A stretch of 64,000 nt of DNA from Duganella sp. CF402. Lineage in GTDB: Bacteria; Pseudomonadota; Gammaproteobacteria; Burkholderiales; Burkholderiaceae_D. Where the stretch lies: positions 1 to 64,000 of the forward strand of contig NZ_FOBG01000005.1 in assembly GCF_900109645.1 (NCBI RefSeq). Direction: 5' to 3'. The notes beneath the pieces are model-generated. The model was not told the origin of the DNA and did no database searches. It saw only the letters and a list, made by a program, of their open reading frames with translations. This document shows positions 10,402-18,400 of this stretch, in pieces. The translations under genes were made by a program, and so were the position numbers. Within the stretch, counting starts at the first letter, position 1. Every line of letters starts with the position of its first letter.

Positions 10402-11300
10402 GAAATGCGTTTATTGACGAACTGGTGGCGCTGGCGACGGCCCATGACCACATTGCGCTGGTCGTTGGCGACCTTGGCTATTCCGTGATCGAGCCCTTTG
10501 CCGACCGCTTTCCCGACCGCTTCATCAACGCCGGCGTGGCCGAACAAAACATGACCGGCCTGGCGGCGGGCATGGCGTCCGAGGGCTATCACGTGTTCAC
10601 CTATTCGATCGCCAACTTCCCGACCTTCCGTTGCGCCGAGCAAATCCGCAACGACATCGATTACCACCAACTGCCGGTGACGGTGGTGGCGGTGGGCGGC
10701 GGGCTGGCGTATGGCGCGCTGGGTTATTCCCACCATGCGGTGCAGGACTATGCCTTGCTCCGCTCCATGCCCAATATGTTGATTGCCGCGCCCGGCGATC
10801 CAATGGAAGTGCGGGCCTGCCTGCGCTACCTGGTGAAGCATCCGCAGCCGTCCTATCTGCGGCTGGGCAAGGCTGGCGAACCATGTTTCCACAGCGAGGT
10901 CCCAGAGATAGCGCCCGGCAAGTGGCTGACCGCGCGCGCCGGCTCCGGCAGCGCGACCATCTTGACCACCGGTTCGACGCTGGAGCTCGGCATGCAGATG
11001 GCGGGACAGGAAGCGTTCCAGGATTGCGCGGTCCATTCCTTGCCACTGTGGGGACAGCGCAGCAAGCCCTTGCAGGCTGCGTCCAGCGCGAATTTCGATG
11101 AAATTATCACGCTGGAAGACCATCTGATCGATGGCGGCTTTGGCTCCTGGATGATGGAGGCCCTGTCGCCGGCAGGACGCGCCGGCGCCGTGCTGCCAGG
11201 CGGCCTGGCGACCGATGTGTGCGCGATGGTCGGCAGCCAGGCGGCATTGAACGCGGCAGGCCGCCTGGGACAGGTGCAGCGGCGCGCCAAGGCTGTGTGA
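10398..11300 (+). CDS. Transketolase, C-terminal subunit
   Basis: The 300-residue pyrimidine-binding and C-terminal half pairs with the preceding gene. The Glu-containing segment FINAGVAEQNMTGLAAGMA activates thiamine pyrophosphate, and YSIANFPTFRCAEQIRNDI and GGLAYGALGYSHHAVQDYA are typical of the family. The start overlaps the stop of the N-terminal subunit by 4 bp, so equal amounts are likely made. Together the two halves approximate the domains of a full transketolase but are compact, as in other split forms found in sugar clusters. Confidence 0.9.
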   Translation: MRNAFIDELVALATAHDHIALVVGDLGYSVIEPFADRFPDRFINAGVAEQNMTGLAAGMASEGYHVFTYSIANFPTFRCAEQIRNDIDYHQLPVTVVAVGGGLAYGALGYSHHAVQDYALLRSMPNMLIAAPGDPMEVRACLRYLVKHPQPSYLRLGKAGEPCFHSEVPEIAPGKWLTARAGSGSATILTTGSTLELGMQMAGQEAFQDCAVHSLPLWGQRSKPLQAASSANFDEIITLEDHLIDGGFGSWMMEALSPAGRAGAVLPGGLATDVCAMVGSQAALNAAGRLGQVQRRAKAV

Positions 11301-11325
11301 TTCAATTTATTACGGGTGATCTTCC

Positions 11326-12900
11326 ATGAGTGCGACAGGCGTTTATTTATCAATTTGCATCCCGACCTACAATCGTGACCGCTTCTTAAGGCAGACGCTG
11401 GAAAGCATCACCTGCCAGGATGCGTTTATCAATACGGATGAAATTGAAGTCATCATTTCGGACAATGTGTCGACCGATGATACCCAGGTTGTCGGGCAAG
11501 AATTTGAACAGCGGTTCCCGGGCAAAGTTAAATACTTCAAGAACGAAACTAACCTGGGCACCGAACTCAATCTGGAGCGGGTCCTGGCCCGGGGCGAGGG
11601 CATTTGCCTGAAGCTGCAGAATGATAATCTGACCATGCGCGATGGCTCGCTGGCCGAGCTGGTGAAGGTCATCAAGGCCACCGAGGCTGAAAAGCCCATC
11701 CTCTTTTTCACCAACGGAAACAATAACGTCCACGGTGTGCAACTGACGACGTGCAACAACCTCGACGAATTCGTCCAGGCGGCATCGTATTTCACCACCT
11801 GGATGGGTGGCTTCTGCATCTGGCGCGACGAGTTCCGCGCGATTCCCGATTTCACCGCCAGCGCCAAGACCCAGCTGATCCAGACCGATATTTTGCTGCG
11901 CTTGATGGAGACCGGTAAGCGCGCCATCGTGTTTTATGGCGTCTACTTCATCGGCCTGCCGATCGGCAAAAAGGGTGGATACAATATCGCCGAGGTTTTC
12001 GGCAAGAATTACCTGGCGTTTTTGAAGAAATATATGGCGATGGGCCTGTTGCGGGAAGAAACCTATCAGCGGGAAAAGAGGTTGATCTTAATCAACCACA
12101 TCATCCCCTATTATTTCGACAAAACCAACGGCTTCCACAAGAATGGCTTCTTCGTGCATATGCAGGACTATCTGCACGATGACTATTTTTACCAGGCGAT
12201 TGAAGGCCTGCTGCTGGCCGAACCGGCTGCGGCGCCAGCCGCCAGCGCCCCAGCCGTCGCCAGTGCGCCACCAGCCCCCGATCCGGTCCAGGTGCGCAAT
12301 ATGGAGATTGCCGACCATTGGCGGCACCTGAATGCGCATAATGAAGTGAGCATTACCCGCTGGCACGGTTTTGTCGATTTCAATAAAGTGAAGGCGGGCC
12401 GGCGATCGTATGGCGGCCTGGAATTATGGCTGTTCGGCGGCGCTGGCGAGAGTTTGACGATCGGTAATTTTGTTTCCATCGCCGATGACGTCAAATTCCT
12501 GTTGGGCGGGAATCATCCGTATCAAGGGCTATCGACCTTCCCATTCGCAACCAAGTACTTTGCCACCCTGGAGGCTGGATCCAAGGGCCCGATTGTGGTC
12601 GAGGACGATGTGTGGATCGGCTACAACTCCACGATTTTGTCCGGCGTTACCATCGGCCAGGGCGCTATTATTGCAGCCGGCAGCATGGTGACCAAGGACG
12701 TAGCGCCGTACAGCATCGTTGGCGGGAATCCGGCCAGGCTGATCAAGTATCGCTTCGACCAGGCGGTGATCGACCGGCTGCTGGATTTCGACTTTTCCAG
12801 CCTGAGCGATGAAACGATTTTGAAAAACCGGGAAGCCTTGTATCAAGAATTGACATCTGATAATGTCGATGTCGTTTTGCAAAAATTGCAGCACCCATAA
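11326..12900 (+). CDS. Fusion: GT2 glycosyltransferase + hexapeptide-repeat acetyltransferase
   Basis: The 524-residue protein has two enzymes joined by an Ala/Pro-rich linker (about residues 300-325). The N-terminal half is a GT-A family 2 glycosyltransferase: SICIPTYNRDRFL opens it and IISDN follows, while the usual DXD site reads QNDN. The C-terminal 190 residues are a left-handed beta-helix acetyltransferase of the CatB/XAT type, with a GGNHPYQG loop and repeats such as VVEDDVWIGYNSTILSGVTIG, closing with IVGGNPARLIKYRF. A single chain may add a sugar and then acetylate it. The GT2 half has an atypical metal site, so its activity should be treated with some caution. Confidence 0.87.
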   Translation: MSATGVYLSICIPTYNRDRFLRQTLESITCQDAFINTDEIEVIISDNVSTDDTQVVGQEFEQRFPGKVKYFKNETNLGTELNLERVLARGEGICLKLQNDNLTMRDGSLAELVKVIKATEAEKPILFFTNGNNNVHGVQLTTCNNLDEFVQAASYFTTWMGGFCIWRDEFRAIPDFTASAKTQLIQTDILLRLMETGKRAIVFYGVYFIGLPIGKKGGYNIAEVFGKNYLAFLKKYMAMGLLREETYQREKRLILINHIIPYYFDKTNGFHKNGFFVHMQDYLHDDYFYQAIEGLLLAEPAAAPAASAPAVASAPPAPDPVQVRNMEIADHWRHLNAHNEVSITRWHGFVDFNKVKAGRRSYGGLELWLFGGAGESLTIGNFVSIADDVKFLLGGNHPYQGLSTFPFATKYFATLEAGSKGPIVVEDDVWIGYNSTILSGVTIGQGAIIAAGSMVTKDVAPYSIVGGNPARLIKYRFDQAVIDRLLDFDFSSLSDETILKNREALYQELTSDNVDVVLQKLQHP

Positions 12901-12936
12901 ATACGCTTCCAATATCCACAAACACGGGGAAAAAAT

Positions 12937-13983
12937 ATGCTGTTAACGATGGACGACGGTTTCGCTGATCGTAAGATGGAAGTCAATTACGATCACATCA
13001 AACGCATCATCAAGGCTTACAACCTGGCCAAGGCAGTGCAAAAAGATGCCCGCGACGAGTATCAAGTCGGCTATATGTGGCTGCCGATTTACCAAGGCTA
13101 CATGAAGGAAATCATGGCGGCCCTGTCCAGCGAAGATGAGGCTGCTGTCGCTAAAATCTACAGCAATTTTTTCCGGGAGCCCTGCAGCGTCGGCCTGCAC
13201 GGCATGCCCGTGAATATGTTCACGGATTATTTTTCCGGTCATATTTCGGATGAGAACCGGGGCAAATATCTGGAAGATTTGATGCACCGTTTCGGCACCT
13301 GGCTGACCTCGATCGGCAAGACCATGCCAATTACCGTGCTCAATGCGCCGGATGTGGGCAATCCTTACGGCTGCTTTATTGATGGTAATTTCTATCGCGC
13401 AGGCTGCGACTACCAGCATTACTACGCCACCATGATCGGTCGCCTGACCCGCAGCAACAGCCATCGGTTTGCGCTGGAAATTGGCGGCGGATTCGGCGGC
13501 ATGGCCTATTTCCTGGTGCGCGACAATCCCGATCTGACCTACATCGACATGGATTTGCCGGAAAATATGGCCCTGGCCGCGTTTTTCCTGCTCAGCGGAT
13601 GCCCGGATAAAAAAATCGCGCTGTACGGTGAAGTCGATCTGGCAACGGACGACCTGAGCCAATATGACGCGGTGATCTTGCCCAATTTTGCGATCGAGGA
13701 AATCAAAGATAATGCGATCGACCTCTGCTTTAATTCCTACAGCCTGTCAGAAATGCCGATGGCCACGGTGACGAATTACCTGGCGCATTTTAACCGGATC
13801 TCCTCCAAGTTCATTTATCACATCAATCACACCACCGTCGGCAGCACCAAGGCCGATGAATTCGCGATTGATTATGAAAAATTCGAACTGATTTCGCGGG
13901 CGCCGGCCATCTGGGGCAAAGCCTGCAATCCGCTCATGGATGAGTACGAATTTTTATACAAAGCCAAAAATCTGTCATTTTGA
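12937..13983 (+). CDS. Putative sugar O-methyltransferase
   Basis: The 348-residue protein resembles the 'putative sugar O-methyltransferase' family found in O-antigen and capsule clusters. A SAM-binding motif is visible as ALEIGGGFGGMAYFL (about residue 185), followed by YIDMDLPENM and a CFNSYSLSEM segment typical of the family. A purine-rich site (GGGGAAAAA) precedes the ATG at 12937; an ATG 12 bases later is a weaker choice. It closes the plus-strand sugar operon, just before a strong terminator. It probably methylates a hydroxyl on the glycan made by the neighbouring enzymes. Confidence 0.8.
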   Translation: MLLTMDDGFADRKMEVNYDHIKRIIKAYNLAKAVQKDARDEYQVGYMWLPIYQGYMKEIMAALSSEDEAAVAKIYSNFFREPCSVGLHGMPVNMFTDYFSGHISDENRGKYLEDLMHRFGTWLTSIGKTMPITVLNAPDVGNPYGCFIDGNFYRAGCDYQHYYATMIGRLTRSNSHRFALEIGGGFGGMAYFLVRDNPDLTYIDMDLPENMALAAFFLLSGCPDKKIALYGEVDLATDDLSQYDAVILPNFAIEEIKDNAIDLCFNSYSLSEMPMATVTNYLAHFNRISSKFIYHINHTTVGSTKADEFAIDYEKFELISRAPAIWGKACNPLMDEYEFLYKAKNLSF

Positions 13984-13989
13984 AAGCAG

Positions 13990-14023
13990 GGTTCCCCGGC
14001 CCTTGCCGTAGGGAACCTTTGTT
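13990..14023 (+). terminator. Terminator after the O-methyltransferase
   Basis: A two-part stem (GGTTCCC with GGGAACC, then CGGC with GCCG around a CCTT loop; 13990-14017) is followed by TTTGTT. It marks the end of the CDP-sugar operon. Confidence 0.75.
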
Positions 14024-14058
14024 ATACTTGAAGCTTCATCGATTGCGGAGTACGTGTC

Positions 14059-14907
14059 ATGGCGGCAGAAAAAGTATTGTTGATGCAGGGGCCTACCCAG
14101 TTTCCGTCGCGCCCGCTGTATCCGGAGATGTTTTACCCGCCCAATGAATACGACGCACGCTACTGCATCACGCAGATGGCGCGCGTCTACCGCGCGCTGG
14201 GCTACAAGATCGTCTACAGCGGCTGGCTCGAAGACGAGGAATGGCTGAACGCCAACCGCGAGCTGTTCGACTACCTGGTGGTCTCGGACCAGCACCAGCT
14301 GAACACGGAAAGCAGTTACTTCGGCAATACCATCGGCAACAACAAGGACAAGCTCTACTATGCGGCCCTGCAAGGCCTGCGGCTGATCCGCGCCGAGCTG
14401 GGCGACCATGCGCTGGTGTTCCGCGTGCGTGCCGACGTCACCCTGAACCAGCGCCTGATCGACGCCCACCTGACGCGCATCGCGCCCGGCTCGGGCGACC
14501 TGATGATCGAATACTGCAACGTCACCAATATGATGTCGACGCCCGACTTCCTGCTGCTGGGCGAGAGCGGCGTGATGGCCACGCTGTACGAGGGCATGTT
14601 CCAGCGCAGCGTGAGCGGCGCCGCCTACCACGTGTCGTCGCATATCGACCACATGCTGAGTTACCTGCTGCTGCAGCAGCAGGGCCTGGTGGGACAGATC
14701 GTGTGCATGAGCCGGCAGCTGTACGACACCCTGCTGTGGCGCGGCGTGCCGCGCTATTTTCACCAGGATATCGACCCCGGCTTCCTGGACAAGCTGGCCT
14801 TTGATACGGCGGTGGTGATCCCGGCAGGCCTGCGGGTTGAAGACTTGATCGCGCGCATCCCGCCGGAAGCCACCGGCAACGCGCCGCTGCCGCCGAAGGC
14901 GGCCTGA
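14059..14907 (+). CDS. WavE-like LPS/capsule glycosyltransferase family protein
   Basis: The 282-residue cytosolic protein has no signal peptide or clear membrane segment. Features resembling the WavE lipopolysaccharide-synthesis family are the opening segment on 'MQGPTQFPSRPL', a YKIVYSGWLEDEEW segment, the LVFRVRADV motif (R-x-R-x-D, a likely nucleotide-sugar or metal site, about residue 135) and a HQDIDPGF segment. It has its own short leader between a terminator and the start codon, and converges on the minus-strand operon that ends at 14934. Family assignment is from motif recall; donor and acceptor sugars are unknown. Confidence 0.65.
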   Translation: MAAEKVLLMQGPTQFPSRPLYPEMFYPPNEYDARYCITQMARVYRALGYKIVYSGWLEDEEWLNANRELFDYLVVSDQHQLNTESSYFGNTIGNNKDKLYYAALQGLRLIRAELGDHALVFRVRADVTLNQRLIDAHLTRIAPGSGDLMIEYCNVTNMMSTPDFLLLGESGVMATLYEGMFQRSVSGAAYHVSSHIDHMLSYLLLQQQGLVGQIVCMSRQLYDTLLWRGVPRYFHQDIDPGFLDKLAFDTAVVIPAGLRVEDLIARIPPEATGNAPLPPKAA

Positions 14908-14933
14908 CGGCCGCGCGGCCTGGTCCGGCGGCG

Positions 14934-15677
14934 TTAGTACGGCAGATTGGCCAGAAAGAAGTCGAGGTCTTCCGGCACGCCCAGGCCGTACATGCCGGCG
15001 CGGTCGCTGCCGATGTTGTAGTAGCCGAGCTTGCTGCCCTTGGCGATCATCGCGTTGTAGGCGGGCGCCACGTAGAACTCGCCGTTGACGCGCTCGTTGG
15101 CGGCAATCATGGCGTCGGCGGCGGCGACGAAATCGCTGCCGCGCGCGTAGTTGTAGATGCCCACCGTGGCCTCGTCCGAGACCACCTGTTTTTCCACCAC
15201 TTCCACGATCGCGCCGTCCGCGCCAAAGCGCACGTACGACCATTTCGGATGGTTGGCGCTCATGGTCATGATCAGGCCGTCGAGCTGCTGTGCTGCCATC
15301 TGCGCCAGGTAGTCGTCGATCTTGATGTCGATGTACTGGTCGCAGTTGGCGATCATCAGCGGCGTGGCGTTGTCGATCAGTTCGCGCGTCAGCAGCACGG
15401 TGCAGGCCGCGCCTTCGGTTACTTGCGACACCGGCACCACGGCGCAGCCGGGCGAGATTTCCTGCAAGCGGGCGCCGAGGCCGTACTGGTCGAGGTGGGC
15501 CTGCTGGCACACGAAGATGAAGCGGTGCGGCTGGCTCGGGCGCAGGTTGTCGATCACCACTTCGATCATCGGCCGGCCGTTGATCGGGATCAGCGGCTTG
15601 GGATCGGTGTAGCCGGCATTGGCGAAGCGGCTGCCGTGGCCGGCCATCGGTACGACGATATGGATCATGCCGCTCAT
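14934..15677 (-). CDS. Nucleotidyltransferase (NTP_transferase fold), paralogue 1
   Basis: The 247-residue protein has a GT-A type nucleotidyltransferase fold: IVVPMAGHGSRFANAGY with the PKPLIPINGRPM loop at the N terminus, and ANCDQYID as the metal-binding region. It would activate a phosphorylated compound with an NTP. Its ATG overlaps the stop of the cupin gene by ATGA and has a GGGGGAA ribosome site. It is the last gene of a six-gene overlapping operon containing a second, related nucleotidyltransferase. The substrate is unknown; sugar-phosphate or a non-sugar head group are both possible. Confidence 0.85.
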   Translation of the reverse strand: MSGMIHIVVPMAGHGSRFANAGYTDPKPLIPINGRPMIEVVIDNLRPSQPHRFIFVCQQAHLDQYGLGARLQEISPGCAVVPVSQVTEGAACTVLLTRELIDNATPLMIANCDQYIDIKIDDYLAQMAAQQLDGLIMTMSANHPKWSYVRFGADGAIVEVVEKQVVSDEATVGIYNYARGSDFVAAADAMIAANERVNGEFYVAPAYNAMIAKGSKLGYYNIGSDRAGMYGLGVPEDLDFFLANLPY

Positions 15678-16000
15678 GGTTCCCCCAGGTATTTGTCGTC
15701 CACCGCGCCGGGCACCTTGACCACCACGGTGACCGTGTCTTCCAGCACCACGAAGTCGGTCGACTCCATCGGGTGGATGACGATGATGTCGCCGCTGGCG
15801 TATTCAATGCCGTTCATCTGCACCCGGCCGCTCTGGATCACGGTGATTTCCTGCGCGATCTTGTGGTAGTGGCGCGCCTCGCGGTCGCCGGCGCGGTAGT
15901 GTTTGATGCCGACTTCGGCGGCGCGGGTGGCCAGCGCGGTCGGCGTGAAATCGCCGACGAACCAGCCGCGCGTCATGTCCCCGAGTTTGTAGCGGTCCAT
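15674..16000 (-). CDS. Cupin-fold protein
   Basis: The 108-residue single-domain protein has a cupin pattern: KHYRAGDREARHYHKIAQE (metal-ligand His residues), a GRVQMNG turn and GDIIVIHPMESTDF. I start it at the ATG of MDRYKLGDM (16000), two bases after the preceding stop, because the upstream 20 residues of open frame lie inside the neighbouring gene and look non-coding. Small cupins in sugar clusters can be epimerases, isomerases or simple binding proteins. No more specific role is supported. Confidence 0.75.
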   Translation of the reverse strand: MDRYKLGDMTRGWFVGDFTPTALATRAAEVGIKHYRAGDREARHYHKIAQEITVIQSGRVQMNGIEYASGDIIVIHPMESTDFVVLEDTVTVVVKVPGAVDDKYLGEP

Positions 16001-16002
16001 GT

Positions 16003-16338
16003 TCAGCCTTTGGGAATGTCGAGGTAGGCGCGCAGCGCGCGCATCTGGTCGCCCTGCCATTCGATGATGTCGACCCCTTCCAGGTGGATGCTGTCGATGT
16101 CGAGCGTGAATTCGATCACGGTGGTGGCGCCGTCGACGTAGATGTTTTTGGCGCGGAAGGACAGCGCCTGGCAGCCCTCGAACATGCCTTTCATCATGGC
16201 CAGCGCGGCGCTCTTGCCTTCGATGCGCTTGACCACCGGGTCTTCCAGCGAAAAATCGTCGGTCAGCAGGGCGCCCACGGCGTCCAGGTCGCGCGCGTCA
16301 AAGGCGCGGATATAGGCTACTGTCAGTGCTTTGCTCAT
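16003..16338 (-). CDS. SnoaL/NTF2-like small protein
   Basis: The 111-residue protein has an NTF2/SnoaL-like pattern: an N-terminal helix pair (ALTVAYIRAFDARDLDAVGA), LLTDDFSLEDPV, and beta strands ending in VDIIEWQGDQMRALRAYLD. This cone-shaped fold serves as a small enzyme (isomerase, hydrolase) or binding unit. It overlaps the preceding nucleotidyltransferase by four bases and sits two bases ahead of the cupin, so it belongs to the same coupled operon. The specific role is not known. Confidence 0.75.
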   Translation of the reverse strand: MSKALTVAYIRAFDARDLDAVGALLTDDFSLEDPVVKRIEGKSAALAMMKGMFEGCQALSFRAKNIYVDGATTVIEFTLDIDSIHLEGVDIIEWQGDQMRALRAYLDIPKG

Positions 16339-17090
16339 GGTTCGGTACGGTTAGGTTGGCGGTGCAGCGCGGCTTCGTATTCCTCGATTTTCTTCGGCGA
16401 ATAGAAGGTGTGGTAGGCCGCGTTGGGTATCGACAGGGCGGTCAGCTTGCGGTTCAGCAGGATCAGCTCGTTGAGCACCGGCGCGATGTAGAACACCTCG
16501 TCGACGCTGGTGTTCTTGCGGATCGAATGCTGGGCCGCCAGCACGAAATCGGCGCCGCGCGCGAAATAGTAGAAGCCGGCGATGGCGTGGCGGCTGACCG
16601 GGTGCTTCTCGGCGGTCTCGATGATGTCGTCGCCGTTTTCCAGTCGCGCATACGACCAGCGCGGGTGCACCGAGTCGAAGGTCAGGGTGCCGGCGTCGCT
16701 GCCACGGGCGCGGAACTGGTCCAGGTAGGCGTTCAGGTCGAGGTCGAACACCTGGTCGGCATTGGTGATCAGCAGCGGCTCGTCGGCGCCGATGTAGTCG
16801 ATCGCCAGCAGCGCGCTGCAGGCGGCGCCCTGGGTCGGGTGCATCAGGCGGATGATGACACTGTCCGGGCCGGCCAGCAGGCGCACTGTGCTGTCGAGGT
16901 GGTAGCGGGTGCAGTCTTCGTCGCGCAGGATGAAGATGAAGCGCTTGTCTTCGCGGATGCCGCCCAGGTTCTCGATCAGGTACTGGATCATCGGCTTGCC
17001 GGCGATCTCGATCAGCGGTTTCGGGAACGGGAAGTCGGCGCCCTCGAAGAACATCGACGGCACGCTCAAAGGCACGATAATGTTAAGCAT
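16335..17090 (-). CDS. Nucleotidyltransferase (NTP_transferase fold), paralogue 2
   Basis: The 251-residue protein has the same fold as the one at 14934: IIVPLS at the start, PFPKPLIEIAGKPMIQYLIE, and ITNADQVFD as the metal-binding region. The classical Gly-rich G-x-G-T-R loop is replaced by SVPSMFFEGAD, so nucleotide binding may be altered. It overlaps the HAD gene by 8 bp and the NTF2-like gene by 4 bp. Having two divergent nucleotidyltransferases in one operon suggests either two activated precursors or an active/regulatory pair. Confidence 0.83.
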   Translation of the reverse strand: MLNIIVPLSVPSMFFEGADFPFPKPLIEIAGKPMIQYLIENLGGIREDKRFIFILRDEDCTRYHLDSTVRLLAGPDSVIIRLMHPTQGAACSALLAIDYIGADEPLLITNADQVFDLDLNAYLDQFRARGSDAGTLTFDSVHPRWSYARLENGDDIIETAEKHPVSRHAIAGFYYFARGADFVLAAQHSIRKNTSVDEVFYIAPVLNELILLNRKLTALSIPNAAYHTFYSPKKIEEYEAALHRQPNRTEP

Positions 17091-17718
17091 GCTTGGCCTC
17101 CAGCCCGGCGATGGTTTGCGTGATGTTGGCGTAGTTCACTTCGCGCACGTCGTGCACGCACAGCACGTGGGCGCCGGAATCGCGTGCCGCCTTGATGCCG
17201 TTCGGGTTGTCCTCGACGATCAGGCACTCATCCGGTCGCAGGCCCATGCGCTCGATGGCTTTCAGGTACATGTCCGGCGCCGGCTTGGGCGCGGTCACGT
17301 CTTCGTTGGACAGGAAGAAGTCGAGGAAGGGCAGCAGCTCGGCGCGCTCGAGCATCATGGCGATGGTGTTGCGGATCGAGTTCGAGCACACCGCCATGCG
17401 GTAGCCCTCGGCCTTCAGGCGCGACAGCGCGAACTGGTGCTGGAACACCGGCTTGCACTTGGCGTAGATCACTTCCATCGTGTAGATCTGCTTCATCTCG
17501 TTGATGAAGCCGTGCAGCGCCTCGGGCAGGCCGCGCTCCATCGACAGCATGCGCAGCTTGGTCTTGGTCGGCAAGCCGTCGTAGGTGACCAGGTGGTCGT
17601 AGCGGCTGATGGCCATGCCGAACAGCGTCAAGGCGCGGTTGAGCGCCTCGAAGTGCCATTCCTTGGCGTCGATCAGCACCCCATCCATATCGAAGATGAT
17701 GGCTTTAATCTGGGTCAC
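17083..17718 (-). CDS. HAD-superfamily hydrolase (subfamily IA)
   Basis: The 211-residue phosphatase or phosphomutase-like protein has HAD motif I as IIFDMDGVLID, motif II near VCSNSIRN, motif III as KPAPDMYLKAIE and motif IV as LIVEDNPNGIKAA. I choose the GTG at 17718 (VTQIKAIIFDMDG), which overlaps the end of the phosphodiesterase-like gene by 14 bp; the longer open frame upstream is out of step with known HAD proteins. It may dephosphorylate or isomerise a precursor later activated by the nucleotidyltransferase next door. Confidence 0.85.
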   Translation of the reverse strand: MTQIKAIIFDMDGVLIDAKEWHFEALNRALTLFGMAISRYDHLVTYDGLPTKTKLRMLSMERGLPEALHGFINEMKQIYTMEVIYAKCKPVFQHQFALSRLKAEGYRMAVCSNSIRNTIAMMLERAELLPFLDFFLSNEDVTAPKPAPDMYLKAIERMGLRPDECLIVEDNPNGIKAARDSGAHVLCVHDVREVNYANITQTIAGLEAKHA

Positions 17719-18340
17719 GGAAAAAATCCTTTGCGGCTTGGGGGAAATCGGTGCACAGGCTGAGTGCGTCGTGGTGCTGCAGGCCGGCGTCGCGCAGGCG
17801 CTGCCACAGCGCCAGGTGTGGACGGCGGTGCAGCTCGGGCGAGACGATGCAGACTTGTTTGCCCTGCTCCAGCCAGTGCGTGATGTGGCTGGTTTCGTAC
17901 CATTCACCGTGGAAGGCGTCGAGCCAGACGCCGGCGGCGCGCGCGATAAACGAGGGCGCGGTTTCGTATTCACTGTGGCGGGTGTATGTCGGCAAGCCGC
18001 GCTGCAGGTAGCCGAGCGCATCGGGTACGGCCATGTCGAACACGAAGGCGTCGGTGGTGCCATGTGCAGCCAGCGCGGCGGCCACCGCCGCCTGCAGGCC
18101 GTCGGCCTTGATGTTGAGCGCCAGCGGCCGTCCGGCCGGATAGCGCGCGCACAGCGCCAGGAAGGCGTCCAGCGTCATTTCGGCGCCGCCCGGCATGTCG
18201 TGCGAAATCACCACCTGGCGGCCGGCGTCGCGCAAATCGGTCTCGATGCCGAAGCCGCCTGCCAGTGCGCGCTCGAAGGCGGCCAGTGTGTTTTTTTCCT
18301 GATCCTGGAGCCAGTATCCCCGGTGCGCGACTATTTTCAT
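17705..18340 (-). CDS. Glycerophosphodiester phosphodiesterase-like protein
   Basis: The 211-residue TIM-barrel protein opens with KIVAHRGYW and has GIETDLRDAGRQVVISHD, the two signature segments of the GDPD family holding His and acidic metal ligands. It is somewhat shorter than typical GDPDs. It has no signal peptide, so it acts in the cytoplasm. It is the first gene of the six-gene minus-strand operon, whose order is GDPD, HAD, nucleotidyltransferase, NTF2-like, cupin, nucleotidyltransferase. It may release or process a phosphodiester head group used by that pathway. Confidence 0.82.
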   Translation of the reverse strand: MKIVAHRGYWLQDQEKNTLAAFERALAGGFGIETDLRDAGRQVVISHDMPGGAEMTLDAFLALCARYPAGRPLALNIKADGLQAAVAAALAAHGTTDAFVFDMAVPDALGYLQRGLPTYTRHSEYETAPSFIARAAGVWLDAFHGEWYETSHITHWLEQGKQVCIVSPELHRRPHLALWQRLRDAGLQHHDALSLCTDFPQAAKDFFRDPD

Positions 18341-18400
18341 GCTTGCGTATTGGAGCAGAAGAAGAGCTTGTGATTGTACCCGGTTTGCTTCCCTGCGGCA

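Noticed and set aside
14908..14933. Palindrome GGCCGCGCGGCC between convergent genes as a terminator
   Set aside because: It has no loop or T run, so it does not meet the form of a Rho-independent terminator.
17719..18063. N-terminal extension of the HAD frame to 18063
   Set aside because: HAD motif I begins right after the GTG at 17718. The upstream part lies in a different frame inside the phosphodiesterase-like gene and looks like shadow sequence.
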